Positions 1 to 6,157 are shown, counted from the stretch's first letter. The stretch is 10,088 nucleotides of DNA from Verrucomicrobiota bacterium (GCA_026225155.1 JAMFSG010000334.1:1-10088); one strand, 5' to 3'. Program-made: numbers and translations. The notes: generated by a model not told the origin, from the letters alone.

Positions 1-698
1 CACTCGGCGGCTTCTTCCTCCGCGCTGCCGCCGATTTCGCCGATCATGATGATGCCGGTCGTCTCCGGGTCTTCATTGAACAATTTGATGACGTCGAGGT
101 GCGACGTGCCATTCACCGGATCGCCGCCGATGCCGACGCAAGTGGATTGTCCGACGCCGCGCGAAGTCAATTGCCAGACCGCTTCGTAAGTCAACGTGCC
201 GCTGCGCGAGACGACGCCGATGTTTCCTTTTTTGTGGATGTAACCGGGCGCGATGCCGATGCGGCAGCCGCCGTGCGAATCTTTGCCTTCGCCGGGCGTG
301 ACGAGGCCGGGACAATTCGGTCCGATGAGGCGCGTCTTGAGATTGCCTTGCAGCGCGCGTTTCACGCGCACCATGTCGCGCACGGGAATGCCTTCGGTGA
401 TGGCGACGACGAGTTCAAGTCCGGCGTCCGCGCCTTCGAGAATCGCATCCGCCGCAAATGGTGGCGGAACAAAAACCGCGCTTGCGGTTGCGCCCGTTTG
501 TTTGACCGCGTCGGCGACGGTGTCGAAGATGGGAATTTTTTTACCGCCGTGTTCAAAAAATTGTCCGCCTTTGCCGGGCGTGACGCCGGCGACGACTTGC
601 GTGCCGTAATCAATCGAGAGCTGCGCGTGCTTCGCGCCAAAGCTGCCGGTGATGCCTTGGACGAGAACTTTTGTATTAGGTTTGACGAGGATAGACAT
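1..698 (-). CDS. sucD: Succinyl-CoA synthetase (ligase) alpha subunit, C-terminus off the left edge
   Basis: The alpha subunit binds CoA and carries the phosphohistidine intermediate in the TCA-cycle reaction succinyl-CoA + NDP + Pi = succinate + NTP + CoA, in an alpha/beta complex with SucC. 232 residues are visible. The N-terminal CoA-binding Rossmann domain has QGITGSFG (14-21) and VVAGVTPGKGG (35-45). The ligase domain has IGPNCPG (125-131), SRSGTLTYE (164-172), GIGGDPVNGTSHLD (189-202) and GEIGGSAEEEAA (220-231). The family is about 290 residues, so the last ~57, including the region of the phosphorylated histidine, lie outside the window. A short glycine-rich segment (GKDSHGG, about 138-144) sits after the NCPG motif where many homologues are shorter. 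The ATG at 698 is chosen because the canonical SILVKPNTKVLVQGITG start follows at once. It begins only 6 nt after the VOC gene stop, with no Shine-Dalgarno, so translation may depend on the upstream gene. Family assignment is very secure. Confidence 0.97.
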   Translation of the reverse strand, partial: MSILVKPNTKVLVQGITGSFGAKHAQLSIDYGTQVVAGVTPGKGGQFFEHGGKKIPIFDTVADAVKQTGATASAVFVPPPFAADAILEGADAGLELVVAITEGIPVRDMVRVKRALQGNLKTRLIGPNCPGLVTPGEGKDSHGGCRIGIAPGYIHKKGNIGVVSRSGTLTYEAVWQLTSRGVGQSTCVGIGGDPVNGTSHLDVIKLFNEDPETTGIIMIGEIGGSAEEEAAE

Positions 699-704
699 GA
701 GAAA

Positions 705-1067
705 TTATTTCGCTTTGCGTTTATGAATAAAAAGATTGTTGCCGTCGGGATCGCTGAAAATGGCGAAATGACAAATTGGCGTGTCCATCGGCTCCAGAGA
801 AAATTTAACGCCGCGCGATTTCAGATCCGCGACCGTCGCGTCAAAATCTTCGACTTCAAACGCGATGCCGGTTCCATCTTTGGACGGTTTCCACATCTCG
901 CCGTAACAACCGATCGCGAACGTGCCGTTGCCGAAATCATATTCGATCCACAAACCGCCCGCGCCTTCCATCGTCGGTTTGAAACCGAGCACGCCCTCGT
1001 AAAATTCGCGCGCGCGCTTGATGTCCGTCACCGGCGTGCCGGTGAATGCGATTTCTTTTACTTTCAT
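705..1067 (-). CDS. VOC-fold (glyoxalase/bleomycin-resistance/dioxygenase superfamily) protein
   Basis: A 120-residue single-module vicinal-oxygen-chelate protein with the usual beta-alpha-beta-beta-beta pattern twice. The start VKEIAFTGTPVTDIKRAREFYEGVLGFKP is the classic first half (residues 3-31). IAFEVEDFDATVADLKSRGVKF (about 68-89) is the second helix unit, and IFSDPDGNNLFIHKR (about 103-117) is the typical last strand. The usual metal ligands are not well kept: the first strand has T-G-T where glyoxalase I has His, and the last strand has LFIH where Glu is usual. It is therefore probably not glyoxalase I, and its substrate cannot be read from sequence. The start ATG overlaps the TGA of the upstream 96-residue gene (ATGA), and its stop is 6 nt from sucD, which places it in a co-translated unit inside the succinyl-CoA synthetase operon. 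A truncated relative of its N-terminus lies at 1378-1469. Confidence 0.9.
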   Translation of the reverse strand: MKVKEIAFTGTPVTDIKRAREFYEGVLGFKPTMEGAGGLWIEYDFGNGTFAIGCYGEMWKPSKDGTGIAFEVEDFDATVADLKSRGVKFSLEPMDTPICHFAIFSDPDGNNLFIHKRKAK

Positions 1068-1354
1068 GCCGATTGTTCTTTCACGATGAACGAAACCAGA
1101 TTCGATTTGCTTAAACCCAATGGCAATCGTTCAAATGCCAGGTTCGCTTTCTGCCGCAAACTTTTTTGCGCGCCTGATTGGCCGACGACTTCTGCCGCCA
1201 TCCGTTCGCGCAATTGATGGCACGCCAACTTGGACTGTTCGTTCCGTTCCGCCAAATCAACGATCTGTTTCTGCAATTCAATCAACTCACGATACGACTC
1301 AAGCGCATCGGTGGATGATGCGTCCGTCTGAATTTCTTGAATCCCTCGCGCCAT
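1064..1354 (-). CDS. Small coiled-coil protein of unknown function
   Basis: A 96-residue soluble protein that I do not recognise. Residues about 14-60 (DALESYRELIELQKQIVDL and onward) form a charged amphipathic helix of coiled-coil type. The rest is a short basic segment (about 61-80) and a hydrophobic tail ending FIVKEQSA. There is no signal peptide or membrane segment. The gene is supported mainly by context: it is in frame over 97 codons, ends in an ATGA overlap with the VOC gene, and has codon use like its neighbours. The ATG at 1354 has no Shine-Dalgarno; an internal start cannot be excluded. Upstream lies the sucC/VOC relic. It may simply ride with the VOC gene, or it may be a small partner protein; neither is shown. 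Confidence 0.65.
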   Translation of the reverse strand: MARGIQEIQTDASSTDALESYRELIELQKQIVDLAERNEQSKLACHQLRERMAAEVVGQSGAQKSLRQKANLAFERLPLGLSKSNLVSFIVKEQSA

Positions 1355-1377
1355 TTTTGTCAGTATTGAATCTTAAT

Positions 1378-1469
1378 TTACTTGCCAACCGCTTTCACAA
1401 CTTTTTTTGCGCTCGCGCCATGTCGGTGACGGCGTAGCAACTGAACGCGATTTCGGTGACTTTGAGCAT
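1378..1469 (-). pseudogene. Chimeric relic: start of a VOC gene fused to the end of a sucC gene
   Basis: Reading down from the ATG at 1469 gives MLKVTEIAFSCYAVTDMARA, clearly a paralogue of the start of the neighbouring VOC protein (shared pattern K-V-x-E-I-A-F, then VTD, then R-A). The frame then stops at a TGA (1395-1397). Shifted by one base, the last part reads ASAKKVVKAVGK followed by TAA (1378-1380). This matches the C-terminus of the intact SucC in the same window (DAAQKIVKAVGK, then TAA) at 8 of 12 positions. About 60 bp of a VOC gene is thus joined to about 36 bp of a sucC gene. The simplest reading (inference) is an old tandem duplication of a sucC-VOC unit followed by a deletion between the two copies. 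It might still be translated as a 24-residue peptide, but nothing suggests function. Confidence 0.7.
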
Positions 1470-1483
1470 GACAAGTGATTCTT

Positions 1484-2722
1484 TTATTTTCCGACTGCTT
1501 CGGTTTTCTTTTCAATAGTCGGCGGGTCAACCAAATCCACCAATGATTCAAGACGTCTCTTAATATGAGTTGAATAGCACGCTCTCTGAATGTCCTTGTC
1601 TTTGAGAACGCTCAATAAATCATCGCGCACAATGTCGGCAGATTCAGTTATCAACTCTTCAACCAATGGTTCTGCTGTGTTGCTATAAAACACGTCACGA
1701 ACATTCCCATACATTGTCCTGCCTCCCGGCTCACCTAAATATGCAAAAACTAACCATTTAAGAATGAGTGGGCGCACATCTGGCGGGCAATATTTTAGTC
1801 CGCCAACTTCTTTGAATGATCTCAATAATTCACCATGCTGTGCATATTTTGTCCAGCGATGACCCACTTCTTCCATTCCGCGATGGACAGCAATGAAAAA
1901 ATCACGCAGATGCGCCTGCTTCAAATAAGGCAAAACGCCAGAAACATAAGCAACGCGGATTATGACTCGCGATGGGCCACCTCGCGTAATTTTTTCTTGA
2001 AGAAAACCAGCTATCGTGAGCGTGACTTGATTAACGGTAATTGGAGCGAAATGACTTAAAAAACTGAATGCGTTGAGTCGAACCAACTCTGATTTAGAAG
2101 TATCCAGAGCGATTGCGACAAGGAACTTGAGTATTTCTTCCTGTCTTGGCTGTGGCGCGTGTTGAAAATCCTCAAGCAAGCTTGGAGCGGGAATCGCTGG
2201 ATTCGGCTGCTCAATAAGGTCTTTAACATCGGTCACCCGAATTAAATGAATCGGGTCTTTTGACAGCACTACATTTATACAGGTCTGAAAGATGTAAATG
2301 CAGTCTTCGACTCCGGCTTCGTATTCATCGTCTTCGTGCTCCAAGTCTCGTCGAATTTCGTAACACCTAGATAACCGCCTCCAATCAGGTCTAGTGAGAA
2401 ATCCGATACGATGAGCCAAATCAATCAACTTTGCTGTCGAGTAATCTTCGATGTCCTCTGCCTTTTCCACCGGCGGGAGCTTGTGTTGTTTTGCCGCTTC
2501 CCTCGCAATATCAATTCCCGCGATGATTATTTTCTCTCTGAGATCATGCACGGTGGCATTGAAAAGTCTCTGGCAAGCACTGCTTGGGTCAACATCAATT
2601 AGGCGACGAACTCGATCAATCAAATCCTTTGCCTGCCACGCAGGGCGAATGCGTAGCAGTAAGGCAGGGACTTCCGATGCTCTAACCAACTCTACATTCG
2701 GACTTGGAATAATCTCGTTCAT
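1484..2722 (-). CDS. Predicted HEPN-motif protein with helical-repeat C-terminus, inserted between sucC and sucD
   Basis: A 412-residue, almost all-helical cytosolic protein with no signal peptide or membrane helix. The N-terminal part (about 25-155) contains a short helical bundle ending in YEIRRDLEHEDDEYEAGVED (121-140). R124-x4-H129 fits the R-x4-6-H motif of HEPN domains, many of which are RNases in toxin-antitoxin, Abi and CRISPR effector systems, and it is followed by the usual acidic and tyrosine-containing helix. The C-terminal part (about 180-395) is a series of paired helices with Leu/Ile/Val spacing like HEAT or other alpha-solenoid repeats. I do not recognise the exact family. The frame is open to 2959, but that extension lies inside sucC; ATG 2722 is the first start after the sucC stop (44 nt). 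No Shine-Dalgarno is visible. The DNA is visibly AT-richer than sucC and sucD and codon use differs, consistent with acquisition. HEPN assignment is moderate; a defence role is inference only. Confidence 0.8.
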   Translation of the reverse strand: MNEIIPSPNVELVRASEVPALLLRIRPAWQAKDLIDRVRRLIDVDPSSACQRLFNATVHDLREKIIIAGIDIAREAAKQHKLPPVEKAEDIEDYSTAKLIDLAHRIGFLTRPDWRRLSRCYEIRRDLEHEDDEYEAGVEDCIYIFQTCINVVLSKDPIHLIRVTDVKDLIEQPNPAIPAPSLLEDFQHAPQPRQEEILKFLVAIALDTSKSELVRLNAFSFLSHFAPITVNQVTLTIAGFLQEKITRGGPSRVIIRVAYVSGVLPYLKQAHLRDFFIAVHRGMEEVGHRWTKYAQHGELLRSFKEVGGLKYCPPDVRPLILKWLVFAYLGEPGGRTMYGNVRDVFYSNTAEPLVEELITESADIVRDDLLSVLKDKDIQRACYSTHIKRRLESLVDLVDPPTIEKKTEAVGK

Positions 2723-2766
2723 TAAATTAACCGTCACAGATAATTGCTTTGCGCCAAATGGTAAAA

Positions 2767-3972
2767 TTATTTCCCAACTGCCTTCACAATCTTCTGCGCC
2801 GCATCGGACATCGTGTCGCCGTTGATGATCGCCACGCCGGATTCCGCCAACGTTTTTTTGCCGGCGAGAACGTTGTTGCCTTCGAGCCGGACGACGAGCG
2901 GGAGTTTCAAGCCCGTTTCCTTCACCGCTGCGACAATGCCGGTGGCGATGACGTTGCAATCCATGATGCCGCCGAAAATGTTGACCATGATGCCCTTCAC
3001 GTTCGGGTCGCTCAAAATGATCTTAAACGCCGCCGTGACTTGTTCCTTGCTCGCGCCGCCGCCAACGTCGAGGAAGTTCGCCGGGCTGCCGCCGAAATGC
3101 TGGATGATGTCCATCGTCTCCATCGCCAGGCCCGCGCCGTTGACGAGGCACGCGATGCTGCCGTCGAGCTTGATGTAATTGAGCGAAAATTTCGACGCCT
3201 CGATTTCGAGCGGTGCTTCTTCGTTCAAGTCGCGCATCTCTTGAATATTCTTGTGGCGATACAGCGCATTGTCATCGAGCGAAACTTTGGCATCGAGCGC
3301 GACCACAGTTTCTTTGCCATCCGCCAATTCGACCACGGCGAGCGGATTCAATTCCACCATCGCCGCGTCGGTTTCCCACCAAGTATTGTAGACGCCGGAA
3401 ATCAATTTCACGCCCGCGTTGAACAAATCGCCTTTGAGTCCGAGCGCGGACGAAATTTTGCGCGCCTGAAATGGCATGATGCCGACGGCGGGATCAATGT
3501 GTTCGCGGAAAATTTTCTCGGGATGTTTCTCGGCAACTTCTTCGATGTCCATGCCGCCTTCGGTGCTGGCCATGACGAGCGGACGCGAATTCGCTCGATC
3601 CAATAAAACAGCGAGATAAAATTCTTTTTTGATCTTCGCACCCGCGGCGATCAACAGCGTCTGCACCTGCCGGCCTTCCGCGCCGGTCTGCTTGGTGACC
3701 AGTGTTTGGCCGAACATTTTTTCGGCGAAGCCAACCGCTTCATCCACCGACGACGCGACTTTCACGCCGCCTTGAAAACCGGATTTGAAAGTTCCCTTGC
3801 CGCGTCCGCCTGCGTGGATCTGCGATTTGACGACGACCTTCGCGCTGCCGCTGGCGACGATTTTTTCCGCCGCCGGCCGCACTTCGGCGAGCGACTTGGC
3901 GGGGATTTCGAGCGTGACCGCGACGCCATATTTGGCGAGCAACTGTTTGGCCTGATATTCGTGGATGTTCAT
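2767..3972 (-). CDS. sucC: Succinyl-CoA synthetase (ADP/GDP-forming) beta subunit
   Basis: The beta subunit of succinyl-CoA synthetase carries the nucleotide-binding ATP-grasp domain and the succinate site, and works with SucD. It is complete at 401 residues, close to the usual 385-400. It starts MNIHEYQAKQLLAKYGVAV, the family signature. The nucleotide loop is AGGRGKGTFKSGF (54-66), STEGGMDIEEVAEKHPE is at about 136-152, the Mg-binding ELNP is at 207-210 and VALDAKVSLDDNA at about 224-236. The C-terminal CoA-ligase domain has NGAGLAMETMDIIQHFGG (278-295), DVGGGASKE (302-310) and NIFGGIMDCN (331-340). No key residue appears to be lost. A promoter candidate lies just upstream (3991-4018) and there is no Shine-Dalgarno. 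The partner sucD does not follow directly but lies about 2 kb downstream beyond an inserted block. The last residues (KIVKAVGK) recur in the relic at 1378-1469. Confidence 0.98.
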   Translation of the reverse strand: MNIHEYQAKQLLAKYGVAVTLEIPAKSLAEVRPAAEKIVASGSAKVVVKSQIHAGGRGKGTFKSGFQGGVKVASSVDEAVGFAEKMFGQTLVTKQTGAEGRQVQTLLIAAGAKIKKEFYLAVLLDRANSRPLVMASTEGGMDIEEVAEKHPEKIFREHIDPAVGIMPFQARKISSALGLKGDLFNAGVKLISGVYNTWWETDAAMVELNPLAVVELADGKETVVALDAKVSLDDNALYRHKNIQEMRDLNEEAPLEIEASKFSLNYIKLDGSIACLVNGAGLAMETMDIIQHFGGSPANFLDVGGGASKEQVTAAFKIILSDPNVKGIMVNIFGGIMDCNVIATGIVAAVKETGLKLPLVVRLEGNNVLAGKKTLAESGVAIINGDTMSDAAQKIVKAVGK

Positions 3973-3990
3973 TTCAAAATTGAACCACGA

Positions 3991-4018
3991 ATTAAAAACG
4001 ATTGCCGCCGGAAATCAA
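3991..4018 (-). promoter_or_regulatory. Candidate sigma70-type promoter of sucC
   Basis: Read on the minus strand, TTGATT (4013-4018) and TTTAAT (3991-3996) are separated by 16 bp. They match TTGACA at 4 of 6 and TATAAT at 5 of 6. Transcription would begin near 3984, giving a leader of about 12 nt before the sucC ATG at 3972, consistent with the lack of a Shine-Dalgarno. This is only a pattern match in AT-rich DNA. Confidence 0.4.
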
Positions 4019-4033
4019 CTTTTAAGCAGTTGG

Positions 4034-4065
4034 AAAAATATGGCGGTTGTTTGCCATTGTTTTTT
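4034..4065. terminator. Hairpin with T-tracts on both strands in the divergent spacer
   Basis: ATGGC (4040-4044) and GCCAT (4053-4057) form a 5-bp stem with an 8-nt loop. It is flanked by AAAAA (4034-4038) on the left and TTTTTT (4060-4065) on the right, which can extend the stem. On either strand the stem is followed by a T-run, the form of an intrinsic terminator. It sits between two divergent genes, just upstream of the sucC promoter candidate, so it may insulate sucC from transcription entering from the right. The GC stem is short, so termination would be weak. Confidence 0.3.
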
Positions 4066-4266
4066 CAGGATGAAAAATTTGCAGAATAAAAGGTGACGGA
4101 ATAAATTTCTGCGGGGGCTGCGTCGGTGAAGAAATCCGCAATCACGGTTGACGAATCTGCCGACAAAGTGTTCCATAACCCCGACAGTTTGGGGGTCAAG
4201 TCGGAGCCGGGAAAACTGCACCTTTTCGTTTGCCAAACGTTTGACTTGCCCGCTGGGATTCAAAAT
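4066..4266 (+). other. Spacer upstream of the lipoprotein gene with several small inverted repeats
   Basis: I find no gene here; the frame open from 4126 into the lipoprotein has no protein-like composition before the signal peptide. The stretch holds ACCCC (4178-4182) pairing with GGGGT (4192-4196), and the overlapping alternative CCGAC (4181-4185) with GTCGG (4200-4204). These two cannot form together. A third is CGTTT-GCC-AAACG (4227-4239), 27 nt before the start codon. They could be leader hairpins or operator sites of the lipoprotein gene. No convincing -35/-10 pair was found. Confidence 0.3.
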
Positions 4267-4968
4267 ATGCCAAAATTATATCTGTTACTCTCGCTGGCCG
4301 TCGCAATTTTATTTTGCGGTTGCGACAAGCAGGCAAAAATCAACAACGAGAAGATCAATCTCTTGTCGCAGAAAATTATCCAGCTCGAACAAAGCCAGTC
4401 CAAACAGATGGCGGTGGTCCAGTCCGAGCTGACCTCGCTTGCGCCCATGTTGGACAAGATCAATAACACCTATTTTGAAAAAAACCGTGACGACGCGTTG
4501 TTTTTTCATACGAACACTTTGTATCTGCTCGTGACGGTGGGCAAACAGATTGAAGCGCAATTACAGACGGCGGCGGCGGAGCGCGATGCTGAAAATGCGC
4601 TCGCATTTAATTATCATACCAACCAGCTCACCACGCTCTATCTTTGCACCGCGCAAATTGAGGACGCGATGAACAACCAGGAAGGGCGGATCGGCGACGC
4701 GCTGACTAACCAGGAAAATCGGATTCAGAACGCCATGTCCGCCCAGGAAAAAAGAATCGAGGATGCCGTCAATGCTGAAACCCAGCGGTCGGCCACAACT
4801 TTGAATAATGCGTTGCTGCAACAAATTAAACTGGCCACAACTCCGGACGCGGACGCCGCCGCCCGGCAGGCGAAGCTGGAAGCGGACGTGGCGCAAATCC
4901 AGCATGATCTGGCTGCGCTTAAAACCCAGCTGGCAACGACCAACCGGCCCGCGAGCCGGCTGTGGTAG
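4267..4968 (+). CDS. Lipoprotein with undecad (11-residue) coiled-coil repeats
   Basis: A 233-residue predicted lipoprotein. MPKLYLLLSLAVAILFCGC is a lipoprotein signal with Cys19 as the likely acylated residue; the lipobox FCG-C is less canonical than LxGC. After cleavage the chain is almost entirely helical and coiled-coil: about 25-65, then a more hydrophobic stretch with NTYFEKNRDDALFF and LYLLVTVGKQ (about 67-93), then five 11-residue units (124-178), then a last coiled coil (about 190-225) ending NRPASRLW. It resembles Lpp-like or tether proteins of the envelope only in general form; I do not recognise a family. The ATG at 4267 is preferred over the frame opening at 4126 because the signal peptide begins there. 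GGGA about 10 nt upstream is a weak ribosome site. It is followed after 130 bp by a cell-wall amidase on the same strand, so an envelope role is plausible but inferred. Confidence 0.8.
   Translation: MPKLYLLLSLAVAILFCGCDKQAKINNEKINLLSQKIIQLEQSQSKQMAVVQSELTSLAPMLDKINNTYFEKNRDDALFFHTNTLYLLVTVGKQIEAQLQTAAAERDAENALAFNYHTNQLTTLYLCTAQIEDAMNNQEGRIGDALTNQENRIQNAMSAQEKRIEDAVNAETQRSATTLNNALLQQIKLATTPDADAAARQAKLEADVAQIQHDLAALKTQLATTNRPASRLW
4636..4800 (+). repeat. Five tandem 33-bp units encoding 11-residue coiled-coil repeats
   Basis: Units at 4636-4668, 4669-4701, 4702-4734, 4735-4767 and 4768-4800. Units 2-4 read MNNQEGRIGDA, LTNQENRIQNA and MSAQEKRIEDA, with a fixed Q-E-x-R-I-x-(D/N)-A frame. Units 1 and 5 are more diverged (LYLCTAQIEDA, VNAETQRSATT). 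The period is 11 residues rather than 7, typical of right-handed or only weakly twisted coiled coils. DNA identity between units is moderate, so the repeat is old and held by protein-level selection. Confidence 0.75.
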
Positions 4969-5071
4969 GAAAAAAACCAAAAGCTGCGCGGACAATTTGT
5001 GTGGCGATAAAAAACATTTTGCGCTTTGCCATTTTTTCAAATGAAACTTGCGGCCATGTTGCCAATCGTTA

Positions 5072-5092
5072 AATTGCAAAATATTTGCAATT
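5072..5092. promoter_or_regulatory. Near-perfect palindrome just upstream of the amidase start
   Basis: AATTGCAAA (5072-5080) and TTTGCAATT (5084-5092) are perfect 9-bp inverted arms around the 3-nt centre ATA. The site ends 6 nt before the amidase ATG (5099), where a ribosome site would lie. It could be an operator for a dimeric regulator, or in RNA a hairpin that hides the start region. No regulator gene with this specificity can be named. The symmetry is clear; function is inference. Confidence 0.5.
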
Positions 5093-5098
5093 GAAATT

Positions 5099-6157
5099 AT
5101 GGCCGCGATTTTATTTTCACTCCGAATTTTTGTCGTCGGCGCTTTCGCTTTGATTTTGGGCGTGACGTCGTCGCGGGCCATTTCCATCAACGGCCAGAAT
5201 TATGTTCCGCTTGCCGACTGGTCGCGCGCGAACGGCTTTTACGGTTTTACGCTCAATCGCGGCGACGAGATTGTTTTGACGAATAGAAATTCGCGGCTGG
5301 TTTTTGACGTGGATTCGGCGCAATCGCAAATCAACGGCGTGAACGTGCGGCTGTCTTTTCCCATCGCCAATCAAAAAAATATCCCGTTCATTTCGCAACT
5401 GGACATTGAAACGGCGATCCGTCCGCTGATTTATCCGCAGAAACCATCGGCCAAAAAAATCATGACGATCTGCCTTGATCCCGGCCACGGCGGGAAAGAT
5501 TCGGGCAACCGCGCGCCAGGATTTTTTCCGCATTACGAAAAAAATTACACGCTGCCGCTTGCGTTTGAATTGCGCGACCAGCTTCAAAAACTCGGCTTCA
5601 ACGTCATTCTCACGCGCAACAAGGACGCGTTCGTGGAATTGCCGGCACGGCCGGCGATCGCGAATGCGCGCGGCGCGGATCTGTTTGTGAGTTTGCATTT
5701 CAACTCGGCGCAGACGGATAAAAATGAAGTTTCCGGGCCGGAAACTTATTGCATCACGCCCGTCGGCGCAAAGTCATCGAATGATCACAGCGAGAACGGC
5801 GAATTTAGTTCGACCGCCGACACGCGTTTTACCATTGCCAACCGCAATGAGCAAAAAAGTTTGCTGCTCGCGTATCAGATGGAAAAATCGCTGGTGCAAA
5901 ATCTGCACGTTGAAGATCGCAGCGTGCGGCGTGCGCGGTTCGCCGTTTTGCGTGACGCGACGATGCCCGCGATTTTGATCGAAGGCGGTTACATGACAAA
6001 TCCAAGCGAAGGCAAAAAAATCTACGACGCGGGTTACCGCAAACAGATGGCGGCGGCGATCGTGCGCGGAATTTTGAATTATCAAAAATTGACCGCGCCG
6101 GTTATTTTATCACCCGCGCCCAAAAAAGTTTCCCCGAATAAAAATTTGCCGAAATGA
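5099..6157 (+). CDS. Secreted N-acetylmuramoyl-L-alanine amidase (Amidase_3, zinc-dependent)
   Basis: It cleaves the bond between MurNAc and L-Ala of peptidoglycan in the periplasm, as in AmiA/B/C-type cell-separation and remodelling enzymes. 352 residues. The signal sequence is about 1-27 (hydrophobic core ILFSLRIFVVGAFALIL, then SSRA). Residues about 28-112 form a beta-rich domain (INGQNYVPLADWSRANGF, then GVNVRLSFP) like the copper-amine-oxidase-N stalk domain often found before amidases. The catalytic domain runs about 120-335. Zinc ligands are H130 (LDPGHGGKDSGN), E147 (HYEKNY) and H200 (SLHFNS), and the catalytic glutamate is E295 in AILIEGGYMTN. All active-site residues are present. 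The lysine- and proline-rich tail (336-352) may contact the wall. A 24-residue polar segment after the third ligand (about 225-250) may be an occluding insert. ATG 5099 is chosen because the signal peptide begins there; no Shine-Dalgarno. It is 21 nt ahead of the adenosyltransferase gene. Confidence 0.93.
   Translation: MAAILFSLRIFVVGAFALILGVTSSRAISINGQNYVPLADWSRANGFYGFTLNRGDEIVLTNRNSRLVFDVDSAQSQINGVNVRLSFPIANQKNIPFISQLDIETAIRPLIYPQKPSAKKIMTICLDPGHGGKDSGNRAPGFFPHYEKNYTLPLAFELRDQLQKLGFNVILTRNKDAFVELPARPAIANARGADLFVSLHFNSAQTDKNEVSGPETYCITPVGAKSSNDHSENGEFSSTADTRFTIANRNEQKSLLLAYQMEKSLVQNLHVEDRSVRRARFAVLRDATMPAILIEGGYMTNPSEGKKIYDAGYRKQMAAAIVRGILNYQKLTAPVILSPAPKKVSPNKNLPK

Noticed and set aside
99..1217. 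Long plus-strand open frame (372 codons) opposite sucD and the VOC gene
   Set aside because: It is the antisense shadow of well-recognised genes; its residue composition (Arg, Ala, Asp, Phe rich) shows no domain.
2723..2959. N-terminal extension of the HEPN-motif gene into sucC
   Set aside because: The 79 extra residues (Arg- and His-rich) lie in another frame of sucC and look non-coding; the first ATG after the sucC stop is at 2722.
2749..3606. Plus-strand open frame (285 codons) opposite sucC
   Set aside because: It is antisense to an intact sucC and lacks any protein motif; typical shadow in GC-biased coding DNA.
4126..4266. Upstream extension of the 233-residue lipoprotein
   Set aside because: It would bury the lipoprotein signal peptide in the middle of the protein; ATG 4267 starts the signal directly.
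5002..5037. TGGC/GCCA hairpin followed by six T after the first lipoprotein gene
   Set aside because: Only 4 bp of stem around a 22-nt loop; too weak to call a terminator, although the position would suit one.
5048..5098. TTG start for the amidase, adding 17 residues
   Set aside because: The extension covers the palindrome and AT-rich spacer and would spoil the signal peptide; ATG 5099 is better.
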